64,000 bases of DNA from Streptomyces kanamyceticus. GTDB taxonomy: Bacteria > Actinomycetota > Actinomycetes > Streptomycetales > Streptomycetaceae. The stretch covers positions 5,828,001 through 5,892,000 of the forward strand of contig NZ_CP023699.1 in assembly GCF_008704495.1 (NCBI RefSeq). The letters are read 5' to 3'. Position numbers and translations under genes: made by a program. Numbering within the stretch: position 1 is the first letter of the stretch; each line of letters opens with the position of its first letter. The notes under the pieces are model-generated. The model searched no databases. It was not told the DNA's origin and saw only the letters and a list, made by a program, of their open reading frames with translations. Shown here in pieces: positions 14,609-22,461 of the stretch.

Positions 14609-14944
14609 ATGACTGGCACGCGGGGGGATGACTGCAATGGCATATCTGATGAGATGACGTTCACGCGGGGCATGGACTACGTGTCGGCGTGGCAGGCGGC
14701 TCACGAAGCGGCCTTAGCGATCAACAGAGCCGCTGAGACGGTGGGGTTAGGCCGTGATGTGGTGAGGGCGATACCGCACGCGTCGGCCGTGGGTGAGTCT
14801 GTGGTGTGGCTGCGTCCGGCCGATGCCCGGATGATCGCGGCGGCACTGGATGCGAGGAACGGCGCGCACCCCTGCGGGGGCGGGGCAAGTACGGCTCGTT
14901 GGGGTACGGCGAACGCTGAGGAGGGCGGGAATGTCGCGCGATGA
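14609..14944 (+). CDS. Hypothetical element protein
   Basis: 111 residues from the ATG at 14609, six bases after GGGAGG; a GTG at 14603 is too close to that site. The central region (MDYVSAWQAAHEAALAINRA, VWLRPADARMIAAALDAR) looks helical and soluble. No family is recognised. It contains two TTA leucine codons (14714-14716 and 14747-14749), a high number for a Streptomyces gene of this size. Its end overlaps the next small gene by 14 bases. Confidence 0.6.
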   Translation: MTGTRGDDCNGISDEMTFTRGMDYVSAWQAAHEAALAINRAAETVGLGRDVVRAIPHASAVGESVVWLRPADARMIAAALDARNGAHPCGGGASTARWGTANAEEGGNVAR

Positions 14945-15098
14945 GTGGCGGACCAAGGCGGGCTCGCGGGTGAGGATCAAGACCACGCGGCGCGGTGAGT
15001 TCATCGACTGTGACGGCTGTCGGCGCGACATCAAGATCACGGGTGTCGGTCCGGCGATGTTCGCGGCCCGGCAGCATGCGCAGGAGTGCCGGAAATGA
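14931..15098 (+). CDS. Small CxxC (zinc-ribbon-like) mobile-element protein
   Basis: 55 residues from the ATG at 14931 with GGAGG upstream: MSRDEWRTKAGSRVRIKTTR, RGEFIDCDGCRRDIKITGVG and QHAQECRK. CDGC plus a C-terminal His/Cys pair suggests a single zinc site. Similar tiny proteins are common in actinomycete ICEs. It overlaps the preceding gene, and its TGA overlaps a following ATG at 15095. Confidence 0.65.
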   Translation: MSRDEWRTKAGSRVRIKTTRRGEFIDCDGCRRDIKITGVGPAMFAARQHAQECRK

Positions 15099-15193
15099 CT
15101 CCGCAGATGATCGTCTCTGGTCTGCGGCCTGCACCACCGAAAGTCAGCCCCAGCGGCGGCGCGGAAATCCGCGGTGCGGCAGTGGCCACCTGA
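15095..15193 (+). CDS. Possible 32-codon ORF
   Basis: The ATG overlaps the stop of the previous gene as ATGA and the frame reads MTPQMIVSGLRPAPPKVSPS to a TGA at 15193. There is no recognisable domain. Coupling is the only support, and it could be a chance frame. Confidence 0.25.
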   Translation: MTPQMIVSGLRPAPPKVSPSGGAEIRGAAVAT

Positions 15194-15401
15194 ACCCTGT
15201 CCCGGCCCTGGCCACGCTACCCATGTCTTGTCCACCCCCGACGACCTTGGGACGCCGACGCTCGCGCGGTCCCCGTCGGGGCACCGCAGGCCCCCCGGGG
15301 CCGAGGAGACGCCGAACCCGGTGCGGTCATCATCGGCGCTCTGACCTGGAGTTTGGCCACCGGCCGGCACCTGGGTCCTGGGGGTGGGGCGGGGCAGAAC
15401 G

Positions 15402-15433
15402 AAGGCCCCTGCGGGATGCATCGCGGGGGCCTT
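15402..15433. terminator. Hairpin in the gap before the KorSA-like gene
   Basis: A 12-bp stem (15402-15413 with 15422-15433, one G-T) with a GGATGCAT loop lies between the converging small ORFs and korSA. The gap 15194-15563 otherwise has no convincing gene. It also holds GGTCGGGACCGG-type repeats (about 15444-15490) and a GGCGCGCC GAA GGCGCGCC hairpin near 15525-15545. Confidence 0.5.
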
Positions 15434-15563
15434 CTGCTGCTGGGACCGGTCGGCGGTCGGGCGGTGGTCGTCCGGTCGGGACCGGCCGAAGGCCGCATGC
15501 CCGACCGGGACGGCCAAGCCGCCCGGCGCGCCGAAGGCGCGCCCTGGAGCAAGTAGAGAAGAG

Positions 15564-16361
15564 TTACGCCGATGCGGACCGGCGCGGGGTCCGCTGGGTG
15601 GCTGCCTTGGCCGCAGCCACCGCAAAGACCAGCTCGCACGAGGCGGGTGCCCTCAACTCCTCGCAGAGCAGCGGGTGTTCCTCACCGTCCCGGGTCTCGG
15701 CGGTAATGCGGTAGCTGATCAGGAGCGGGCTGGAATCGGTCAGCCCCAGGGTGATCCGCTCGTCGGGGTAGGGGGCCCGTGCGGTGACGTGCTCCTTGAA
15801 GGTGAGGGTCTTGCCCGCCTCGGAGAGCTGCTTGAGGAGATCGCTGGGAGGCACGTCCGGGACCTCGGCGAGCGAGGGCACCTCGGCGGCCGTGGCGAGC
15901 GGGATGAGCATCCGGTGGGCGGCCCGTACCCCCGTGGCGGGGTCGCTGAGGAGTCGGTCAACGCTGATCGCATCCTGGTCTGGCTGACCGAGCAGTGCCG
16001 CAACGCGCCCTTCCAGGGTGGTGCGCGTGACGGCGGGCGGCTCGTGCTCGGGCAGATCCGACAGTCGCCACGCCTTCCCGGAGCGCTGAACGGACCGGTC
16101 GATGGTGACTGCCGGGGCGGCGCCGCCCTGGTCCCGCACGAGGGTCCCCTTGCCCTGCTGGGTGTAGACCAGGCCCATGCTGCGCAACTCGGCGATGGCG
16201 GAGCGCACCGTGTGCTTGCTGACCCCGTAGGTGTCGGCGAGATCTCCGTCAAAGGGGAGGAGGTCACCGGCCTGGTAGTCGCCGTTCTTGATCTCTGCGG
16301 CTAGCTGCTGCGCCATCTCCAGGTACATGGGGCGCGGGCGCGCTAGGGGCTTCTTCGTCAT
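15564..16361 (-). CDS. GntR family repressor with UTRA domain, KorSA-like
   Basis: 265 residues. The N-terminal GntR winged helix (about 10-80: PRPMYLEMAQQLAAEIKNGD, FDGDLADTYGVSKHTVRSAI, GLVYTQQGKGTLV) is followed by a UTRA-type effector domain (TRTTLEGRVAALLGQPDQDA to LLISYRITAETRDGEEHPLL). In pSAM2, KorSA represses pra and itself and so controls replication and transfer. The position here, divergent from the SCO3933-tra-rep operon with a perfect 26-bp palindrome between, matches that role. A second operator precedes the SH3 gene. Confidence 0.85.
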   Translation of the reverse strand: MTKKPLARPRPMYLEMAQQLAAEIKNGDYQAGDLLPFDGDLADTYGVSKHTVRSAIAELRSMGLVYTQQGKGTLVRDQGGAAPAVTIDRSVQRSGKAWRLSDLPEHEPPAVTRTTLEGRVAALLGQPDQDAISVDRLLSDPATGVRAAHRMLIPLATAAEVPSLAEVPDVPPSDLLKQLSEAGKTLTFKEHVTARAPYPDERITLGLTDSSPLLISYRITAETRDGEEHPLLCEELRAPASCELVFAVAAAKAATQRTPRRSASA

Positions 16362-16455
16362 GCGCTCTCCTCAGGGAGTGGCTGAATGCGCGCGTGTTCC
16401 ACGGGCTTTCGTCGGCGCTCTGTGCTAGCGGCTGTTGCGCCACAGATGAGCATAA

Positions 16456-16520
16456 GTGGTTGACGCTCACCGGCATAGAGAGCAACTCTTGTGGTCTCCA
16501 CATAACCGGTTATGTGGAGA
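16456..16520 (+). promoter_or_regulatory. korSA-tra operon control region with 26-bp palindrome
   Basis: 16495-16520 is a perfect palindrome of 26 bases whose centre reads ACATAACCGGTTATGT. Upstream, GTGGTTGAC (16456-16464) contains a TTGACG -35-like box and repeats the promoter arrangement at 13801-13809. It is the probable main operator of the GntR repressor for both divergent directions. Confidence 0.7.
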
Positions 16521-16552
16521 TGAGGTCTAACGAAGGAAGTGGGTGAAGTTCC

Positions 16553-16933
16553 ATGCAGAACAAGCCGGTTGACGTGAGTCGGCTGGGGTCCATGAGGTGC
16601 GTGATCGCACCGGAAGCGCGGGTCACCCCGGAAGGGGAGGTGCGCAGGGACCGGGAGGGAAACCCGCAGTGGATCACCGGTTTATCGGTGAGACAGGCGG
16701 AAGGGCGCCGTACGGACGTGATCCACGTGATCGTGTCCGGCATCGAGCCGCAGGGCGTGATCGAGGGCGCGGAGGTGCGGGTCACGGGTCTGTGGGCCAA
16801 TGAATGGGCGGTCGACGGCCGGACGGGCACATCGTGGCGGGCAGATGCGATCACCCCCGTGCCGACGGCGAGTTCGGCGCCCTCGGCCTCGCCCTCGGCG
16901 GCGGGCGGTCGGGGCAAGGGTGGTGACTCCTGA
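16553..16933 (+). CDS. SCO3933-family conserved AICE protein
   Basis: 126 residues, MQNKPVDVSRLGSMRCVIAP with GLSVRQAEGRRTDVIHVIVS and WAVDGRTGTSWRADAITPVP. This pattern is that of the SCO3933-family regulatory proteins that regularly lie between the KorSA-type repressor and the tra gene in actinomycete ICEs; the biochemical role is not known to me. Its Ser/Ala/Gly tail looks disordered. Leu44 is TTA (16682-16684). It starts the tra operon, and its TGA overlaps the next ATG (TGATG). Confidence 0.75.
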   Translation: MQNKPVDVSRLGSMRCVIAPEARVTPEGEVRRDREGNPQWITGLSVRQAEGRRTDVIHVIVSGIEPQGVIEGAEVRVTGLWANEWAVDGRTGTSWRADAITPVPTASSAPSASPSAAGGRGKGGDS

Positions 16934-17355
16934 TGGACCGCTACTTCTGGCACCTGTCGCCCTCGCAGGCGCGGGGACTGGCCTGCGTGGTGTGCGGCGT
17001 CGACCTGGGCAAGCAGATGCGGCACGTTCCGGTCGGACGTGATCCGGCTACCGACCGGGAGGTGTACGCCTGTGCGGAGCCGTGCGCGGTGAGGATCGCG
17101 GAGGAGTCGGAACGCCTGGCGCGTGAGATGCGGGAATCGGCGGGACAGGCGGACGACAGCGGCCTGGGGGCCGACGGCGAGTTCGGGCGCCTGCTGCGGG
17201 ACCTGCGCATTCTGGTGGGCGCGGAAGCGCTGCTCGCCACCGTGGACGACCTGGCCACCCTCCGGTTCCTGTTGCAGATGGCGGCGGTGCAGTCCGAGCA
17301 GGCCATGATCCGCTCGCGCAAGCTCCTTGCCCGCATGACGCTGCGGGAGGACTGA
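16933..17355 (+). CDS. Element protein with N-terminal zinc-binding cysteines
   Basis: 140 residues. WHLSPSQARGLACVVCGVDL and REVYACAEPCAVRIAEESER provide CxxC and CxxxC pairs (about residues 18-45), likely one structural zinc. The rest is helical (LLRDLRILVGAEALLATVDD). It is coupled at both ends by TGATG overlaps to the SCO3933-like gene and to traSA, so it belongs to the transfer operon. Comparable proteins occur at this place in related elements; the function is unknown. Confidence 0.7.
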   Translation: MDRYFWHLSPSQARGLACVVCGVDLGKQMRHVPVGRDPATDREVYACAEPCAVRIAEESERLAREMRESAGQADDSGLGADGEFGRLLRDLRILVGAEALLATVDDLATLRFLLQMAAVQSEQAMIRSRKLLARMTLRED

Positions 17356-18692
17356 TGCCCGGCTCCTTGATCGTCTGGATCCTCTCGGCACTGCTGACCC
17401 TGGGTGCGCTGACCCAGAGTTGGTGGGAGCCCAAGTTGGCGGCGCGGGGCGTCAACACCGCTGACTGGCCCTGGCGGTGGTGGCTGCTGGGCTACCCCCG
17501 GGTCGTCCTACGGATGCGGCTGACTTGGCGTCAGTTGTCTTTGCTCAACACCCTCTCGGTCAGTCACCGCCCGACCGGGCGCCTGCTGGGTGACGTGGTG
17601 GTGCAAGGTCAGGCGCTGCGCCCCAGGACGCCCCGGTTGCGCATCGCCCGGCCTACCCGCAACGGGCTGACCGTCACTGTGCTGTTGCACCCCGGGCAGA
17701 CCCCTGCGCCGTACTTCGCGGCGGCGGGCGCGATGGAACACGCCTGGCGCGTCTACCGCGTCCGGGTCGCCTCACCGCGTCGCGGGTTCGTCCAGATCAC
17801 CGTGATCGCCCTGGACCCGTTGACCGGGGCCCGACCGCAGGGCCGTCCTGATCCGCCGGAACTGCTGGCGGCGGACGTGGGCACCCTGGAGGACGGCCCG
17901 GCCTGGATCATCAACCTGCGGCGGGTACCGCACTGGCTGGTGACCGGGGCCACCCAAAGCGGCAAGTCGTCCCTCCTGGCGGCCCTGGTGCGCGGGCTGA
18001 GCAGACAGCGGGTCGCCCTGGTCGGCATCGACTGCAAGGGCGGCATGGAACTCGGCCTGTTCGGCGGCCGGTTGACCAAGCTGGCCACCGACCGCACACA
18101 GGCCCTGGTCCTGCTCCTCCACCTGGTGGAGGAGATCCGCGAACGCATGGCACTGTGCCGGGCTGAGGGCGTGCGCTCCATCTGGGACCTGCCCGAGATC
18201 GAGCGTCCGGTGCCGGTCGTCGTGATCGTCGATGAGCTGGCAGAGCTGTACCTGACCGATGGCTCCCGCGAAGAGCGGGACGAGGCGGAGCAATGCGGGG
18301 TACTGCTGCTGCGGCTGACCCAGCTCGGCGCGGCCCTCGGCCTGCACCTGGTGGTGGCCGGACAGCGGGTCGGCTCCGATCTCGGCCCCCGGGTCACCGC
18401 GCTGCGGGCTCAACTGGGCGGCCGGATCGCGCATCGGGCCCACGATGAAGCGTCGGCACAGATGACGCTGGGCGACATCAACCCGGACGCGGTGATCGTC
18501 GCGCAGACCATCACCGAAGACGAGAAAGGCGTAGCGGTCTACGCCTCGGGCGGCCAATGGGTCCGGGCTCGCTCGCACCTCGTCACGGCGTCCGACGTCG
18601 CGGTCATCGCCACTGCTCCCGCTCCGGTGGACCCGTTCCTGCGGGACCGGTCGGCCACCGTGTCCGTGCGGAAAGGCGGGACGGCGCCATGA
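17355..18692 (+). CDS. traSA: TraSA/TraB-like conjugative FtsK/SpoIIIE translocase
   Basis: 445 residues. Hydrophobic N-terminal segment PGSLIVWILSALLTLGALTQ, then an FtsK-type motor with Walker A GATQSGKSS (about 196-204) and Walker B VVVIVDELAELY (about 285-296), and a sensor region LVVAGQRVGSDLGPRVTALR. In pSAM2 and related plasmids a single protein of this kind moves double-stranded DNA between mycelia by binding clt repeats. Overlapping stop/start codons tie it to its neighbours. The N-terminus is short, so one membrane anchor is likely. Confidence 0.88.
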   Translation: MPGSLIVWILSALLTLGALTQSWWEPKLAARGVNTADWPWRWWLLGYPRVVLRMRLTWRQLSLLNTLSVSHRPTGRLLGDVVVQGQALRPRTPRLRIARPTRNGLTVTVLLHPGQTPAPYFAAAGAMEHAWRVYRVRVASPRRGFVQITVIALDPLTGARPQGRPDPPELLAADVGTLEDGPAWIINLRRVPHWLVTGATQSGKSSLLAALVRGLSRQRVALVGIDCKGGMELGLFGGRLTKLATDRTQALVLLLHLVEEIRERMALCRAEGVRSIWDLPEIERPVPVVVIVDELAELYLTDGSREERDEAEQCGVLLLRLTQLGAALGLHLVVAGQRVGSDLGPRVTALRAQLGGRIAHRAHDEASAQMTLGDINPDAVIVAQTITEDEKGVAVYASGGQWVRARSHLVTASDVAVIATAPAPVDPFLRDRSATVSVRKGGTAP

Positions 18693-18880
18693 CGGAAAGC
18701 ACGATCGTCATCATCGACCTTTTCCTAGTGCTGTACGCGTTCATGCTCGCCCGGTCCCGGGAGATCAAGACCTATCAGGTGATCCTGATCGGGCTCTGCG
18801 GATTCCTCATGGCCATGACGCCCTTCGGCTATCCGGTCTGGTGGAGCTTCCTGTTCGTCGGAAACCATCTATTCGGCTGA
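18689..18880 (+). CDS. Small two-helix membrane protein of the transfer operon
   Basis: 63 residues from an ATG overlapping the traSA TGA: MTESTIVIIDLFLVLYAFML, then QVILIGLCGFLMAMTPFGYP and a Trp/Phe-rich end. Two membrane helices are predicted. Small hydrophobic proteins after tra in Streptomyces plasmids are often spread (Spd) proteins that help intramycelial plasmid spreading; that assignment is by position and character, not by sequence match. Confidence 0.65.
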   Translation: MTESTIVIIDLFLVLYAFMLARSREIKTYQVILIGLCGFLMAMTPFGYPVWWSFLFVGNHLFG

Positions 18881-18901
18881 CACTCAACGAAAAGGACGGC
18901 A

Positions 18902-19084
18902 ATGGAGCTCAACACCCTTACCCGGTCGGTCGCGGAAGTCGCGCGGATGCGGGCCGCGTACCCGGGAAGCGTCTGCAAGGTGACCCGAAAGCAAGACGGC
19001 AAGCGAATCAACGGATACGTCCCGGCGCAGTGCGCCAACCCGTACGGGACCGATCCGGCCTCAAGACGGGCCAGTCCCCATTGA
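18902..19084 (+). CDS. Small hypothetical element protein
   Basis: 60 residues, MELNTLTRSVAEVARMRAAY, PGSVCKVTRKQDGKRINGYV, PAQCANPYGTDPASRRASPH. AAAAGGA lies upstream of the ATG. It is basic with two cysteines and no recognised family. It lies between the small membrane protein and rep; 19085-19177 contains no gene. Confidence 0.55.
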   Translation: MELNTLTRSVAEVARMRAAYPGSVCKVTRKQDGKRINGYVPAQCANPYGTDPASRRASPH

Positions 19085-19177
19085 GGTGTGAAATCCAGAA
19101 TTGACGCTCTCACTCATCGAATATTTCTCTGCTGCGCATCTTTGCCATAGCTGAGCCACGACATATCAGGAGTTGCC

Positions 19178-19267
19178 ATGACCGCTGTGCCTACCCCTCG
19201 CGAAAGGGGACCTCCGCATGTATCCGACCACGGACAAGGCGCGGCGTTCAGTGCTCGATCAGGCTGA
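19178..19267 (+). CDS. 29-codon leader ORF overlapping the rep start
   Basis: The ATG at 19178 has AGGAG five bases upstream, an ideal site. The frame MTAVPTPRERGPPHVSDHGQ ends in TGA at 19267, 50 bases inside rep in another frame. It could tune Rep synthesis by coupling or interference. Supported only by the ribosome-binding site and position. Confidence 0.4.
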   Translation: MTAVPTPRERGPPHVSDHGQGAAFSARSG

Positions 19268-20663
19268 GCGTCTGCGCCTTCTCTCATCCACCGAGCGCGA
19301 TCTGATCCGGCTCGTACATGAGCCGGGATTCCCGCGCTGGCTCGACCAGATCCAAGCCACCGGCGGCTGTGCCCACCCCATCTACCTGAGCGGGCACACC
19401 ACCGTGCGCGACGCGGCCACCGGCACCGTGCTGCGCCACTACGACACCAGCGGCGAGCCTGGCGGGCGGATGCCGGTCCGCTGCCGCAACCGCCGCGCAT
19501 CCCGCTGCCAGCCCTGCGCACGCCTGCATGCGGGCGACACCTTCCACCTCGTGCGCGCGGGCCTGGTCGGCGGCAAGGGCGTTGCTGACCGCGTCCAGTT
19601 GCACCCCCGGCTCTTCGTCACCTTGACCGCTCCCTCCTTCGGCAGCGTGCACCGGTCCGGCACTGCCAACTCGGCCTACTGCCACCCCCGGCGCGAGGGC
19701 GGGCAATGCTCACACGGGCGGCCGCTGGGATGCGGCAGGCAGCACTCCGACACCGACCCGGCACTAGGCCAGCCACTCTGCCCGGACTGCTACGACTACA
19801 CAGGCCACGTCCTGTGGCACGCGTCCGCTGGCCTCTTGTGGAGCCGCTACGTCCACACCGTGCGGCGGCACCTGGCCTCGGCCGCAGGCATCACACAGAC
19901 CCGGCTTCGCGAGCACCTGACGCTCTCCTTCGCCAAGGTCGCCGAGTACCAAAAGCGCGGGGCAGTGCACTTCCATGCCGTCGTCCGTCTGGACGGTCCA
20001 CTCGGTCCTGCATCGCCCCCACCCTTGTGGGCCACGACGGAACTCCTGGAAGCCGCCGTGCGGTCCGCTGCGGCTTCTGTAGAGGTCCGTACGCCCTACT
20101 CTCCGGCGACGGGTGAGCGGGTCATTCGCTGGGGCGTTCAGCTCGACGTGCACGCGATCCGCAGCAGGGCCTTCACGGAATCCGCGGTGACCGATGACGC
20201 TGTTGCGGCCTACGTCGCCAAGTACGTATCCAAGTCTGTCGGCGACGCGGGCGGGATCGACCATCGGATCACGGACGTCGACAGCATCCGGCTGGCTCCG
20301 GTCAACGCCCATCTACGCGCCCTCATGGGCACCTGCTGGCGCCTGGGCGGCCTGCCCGAACTGGCGGGTCTGAACCTGCGCTCCTGGACTCACACCCTCG
20401 GCTTCCGGGGCCACGTCCTGACCAAGTCCCGCTGTTACTCCACGACCTACGGAGCACTCCGGAACGCACGGACCCACTACCGCAGCACGGACAGACCGCC
20501 CGACCCGGAGAACCCGACGGTCACGGAATCGACCTGGCGCTACGTCGGCTCGGGGCACTCCCTGGCGGAAGCCGAACTAGCGGCAGGCATCGCGGAAGAC
20601 CTCGCGCAGTCTCGGGAGCTCTACGCCGAAGTCGGAGAAGCTGGGGGTGGCGGTTATGGATGA
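19218..20663 (+). CDS. repSA: RepSA-like rolling-circle replication initiator
   Basis: 481 residues. Cys-rich N-terminal region (VRCRNRRASRCQPCARLHAG, CSHGRPLGCGRQHSD, PLCPDCYDYTGHV), then the metal-binding HUH-type motif GAVHFHAVVRLDGP and the downstream catalytic-tyrosine region VAAYVAKYVSKSVG. This is the architecture of pSAM2 RepSA and actinomycete ICE Rep proteins that nick the double-strand origin. It should make the excised circle replicate. AAAGGGGA lies nine bases before the ATG, and an upstream leader ORF overlaps it. It is read with tra and followed by a small CxxC gene. Confidence 0.88.
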   Translation: MYPTTDKARRSVLDQAERLRLLSSTERDLIRLVHEPGFPRWLDQIQATGGCAHPIYLSGHTTVRDAATGTVLRHYDTSGEPGGRMPVRCRNRRASRCQPCARLHAGDTFHLVRAGLVGGKGVADRVQLHPRLFVTLTAPSFGSVHRSGTANSAYCHPRREGGQCSHGRPLGCGRQHSDTDPALGQPLCPDCYDYTGHVLWHASAGLLWSRYVHTVRRHLASAAGITQTRLREHLTLSFAKVAEYQKRGAVHFHAVVRLDGPLGPASPPPLWATTELLEAAVRSAAASVEVRTPYSPATGERVIRWGVQLDVHAIRSRAFTESAVTDDAVAAYVAKYVSKSVGDAGGIDHRITDVDSIRLAPVNAHLRALMGTCWRLGGLPELAGLNLRSWTHTLGFRGHVLTKSRCYSTTYGALRNARTHYRSTDRPPDPENPTVTESTWRYVGSGHSLAEAELAAGIAEDLAQSRELYAEVGEAGGGGYG

Positions 20664-20811
20664 ATGCCATAAATGTCGAGCTCGGTTGAATCGTTGGGGT
20701 AGAGAGAGCCTGGCCAAGGAAGCTTGGAAAGCAAAGCAGTTGGCGAAGATGCCTGACTACAGTGATGAGTTCCGTAGGAGGCTCCTGCGGGGCTGGGGCC
20801 TAGAACTGTAG
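20656..20811 (+). CDS. Small CxxC protein downstream of rep
   Basis: 51 residues: MDECHKCRARLNRWGRESLA, KEAWKAKQLAKMPDYSDEF and a basic end RRRLLRGWGLEL. It overlaps the end of rep by 8 bases. The CHKC motif and basic composition suggest nucleic-acid binding. Its base composition is lower in GC than rep. It is the last gene of the rightward operon before a terminator. Confidence 0.6.
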   Translation: MDECHKCRARLNRWGRESLAKEAWKAKQLAKMPDYSDEFRRRLLRGWGLEL

Positions 20812-20819
20812 AGAAACGT

Positions 20820-20847
20820 GGGAGCCCTTCGATGATTGAGGGCTCCC
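20820..20847. terminator. Hairpin between the rep operon and integrase
   Basis: Perfect 9-bp stem GGGAGCCCT/AGGGCTCCC with a 10-base loop, placed between convergent genes and six bases from the integrase stop. It is probably bidirectional. Confidence 0.7.
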
Positions 20848-20853
20848 CGGATT

Positions 20854-22440
20854 TCAGTCTTCCTCTACCCATCCGATATCGACGGAGTTGGGGTCGAAAT
20901 GCCTTCCGCGGGGAGCTTTCTCCACGATGACGGCTTTGATGAGTTTCCCCATCTCGTGGCGCTTCTTGTCCGTCGTGTAATCCACCCACTCCTTCAGGAG
21001 GGCTGGGCTGGTCTTCCTGTGCTCCTCGATCTTTGCGGATAGCTCGCGGACCTGATGCCGTAGCTTTCCCCGCTCCTCTTCAAGTTCAGAAATAAGATCC
21101 AGGGCTTGGGTTGTGGAGATTCGCCGCTTTGCCTCAGGCTTCCTTCGTGCCATCACTTCTTCGATCTCCTTGGAGATTTCCGAAAGGCGAGATTCGGCGG
21201 CAGTGATTTTCCTTGTCTCCGTGGCGCCGGTTCGCTTTGCCTGTCGTGCGATCTTCTTGGCGAATGCCTCTAAGTAAAGCTCTTCTACGTACTCTTCAAG
21301 TTTTGCTGCCGAACGTGTAATTCCTCCACATCCGTTGTTGGTTATGGGGCACCGATAGAACGGGACTTTTTCGCCCTTGATTGTGCGTGCAGAGGCGGTA
21401 AGGCGAGTGCTGCATTTTCCGCACCGAAGGAGGCCAGATAGGAGGTGTGTTCTGTGCCCGGGCCTACTGCCTCCGGTTTGCCCCTTCTGCTTGGCGGCAT
21501 CTTTTCGCTTCTCTAGAACTCGAATAGCTCGCCAATATTGTTCAGGGGTGACGAGACGCTCCCATTCCCCGATGACGGGTTTCCCTTTTGTGTCGTACAT
21601 GATGATGTCGGGCCCCCATGGGGGAGGGTTGCCCCGGCGTTCGCGCGTAGGCATGTATGCCTTGTACCCGCAATTGCGCGGGTGGGTGATTCGCAGGATG
21701 ACGGTCTTATAGAGGACCGGCTTTCCGTTCTTTCCAAGAATCCCGGCTTCTGCCCAGTCTGCCTGAATCTGCGAAACTGTAGCGCCATCACCGATGTCGA
21801 GGATTGCCTTCTTCCGCAGCTCGGCGTACGGCTGGACCAATCTCCCATTCTCGTCCCATCCCCAAGCTCGACGGCCGGTGTGATCCTTTCCGTCAACGGC
21901 CTTGTGGCGGTTGGCGTCTGCCTTGCGGCGTCGGATCGAGGATGCCTCAACTCCACCCATGACGGCTTGCATGACGAACATTGCGCGGCCATTATCGGTG
22001 CTGAGGTCGGTGCCGCCCGTGACGGCGCGACCAACAAGCTTGTCGTTACGCTCGAATATCTGACATACGCGGGCCGCGTCGAATGCCTGCCGCGCTACGC
22101 GGTCAGAGTGCTTGAAGACGAAGCCGTCGATAATGCCTGCTTGCAAGTCCTTGAGGAGCTGTTCAAAGTCCTTGCGCACGATGAAGGGGTCGGACGCCGA
22201 CGTGTCGTTGTCGTCGTAGACCCTGACGATTTCTCCCCTCAGGTCGGCCGCGAGAGCGTGGCATTCCTTGAGTTGGTTGGTGACTCCCTCTCGGCTGAGC
22301 TCACCCGTCTCGGGGTCTCGGTCGTCATCGGAGATCCGAAGATAAGCACCTAACTGGAGCACGCGCGGGGCCTCCTCCTCAACGTCGTTGAGGGGGAGGG
22401 TAGTTGCGTTCTGGCTGGTCAGTGGGCGAGTTGTTGACAT
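20854..22440 (-). CDS. int: Large serine integrase (site-specific recombinase)
   Basis: 528 residues. The N-terminal resolvase domain has YLRISDDDRDPETGELSREG with the presumed nucleophile Ser37 and FVFKHSDRVARQAFDAARVC. A recombinase domain follows (RRKADANRHKAVDGKDHTGR, LRITHPRNCGYKA), then a zinc ribbon (LLRCGKCSTRLTAS with CPITNNGCGG) and a coiled coil (about 410-490). This is the phiC31-type large serine integrase class, which recombines short attP and attB sites without supercoiling. It starts 43 bases from the attR core, the usual position. Leu30 is TTA (22351-22353). Excision would need a recombination directionality factor, not identified here. Confidence 0.93.
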   Translation of the reverse strand: MSTTRPLTSQNATTLPLNDVEEEAPRVLQLGAYLRISDDDRDPETGELSREGVTNQLKECHALAADLRGEIVRVYDDNDTSASDPFIVRKDFEQLLKDLQAGIIDGFVFKHSDRVARQAFDAARVCQIFERNDKLVGRAVTGGTDLSTDNGRAMFVMQAVMGGVEASSIRRRKADANRHKAVDGKDHTGRRAWGWDENGRLVQPYAELRKKAILDIGDGATVSQIQADWAEAGILGKNGKPVLYKTVILRITHPRNCGYKAYMPTRERRGNPPPWGPDIIMYDTKGKPVIGEWERLVTPEQYWRAIRVLEKRKDAAKQKGQTGGSRPGHRTHLLSGLLRCGKCSTRLTASARTIKGEKVPFYRCPITNNGCGGITRSAAKLEEYVEELYLEAFAKKIARQAKRTGATETRKITAAESRLSEISKEIEEVMARRKPEAKRRISTTQALDLISELEEERGKLRHQVRELSAKIEEHRKTSPALLKEWVDYTTDKKRHEMGKLIKAVIVEKAPRGRHFDPNSVDIGWVEED

Positions 22441-22461
22441 CGGTGGTCTCCTTGATGCCTT

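Noticed and set aside
14747..15625. 292-codon minus-strand frame in the element gap 15194-15563.
   Set aside because: Arg/Pro/Ala-rich, no ribosome site and no recognisable domain. It runs antisense to small genes with good starts.
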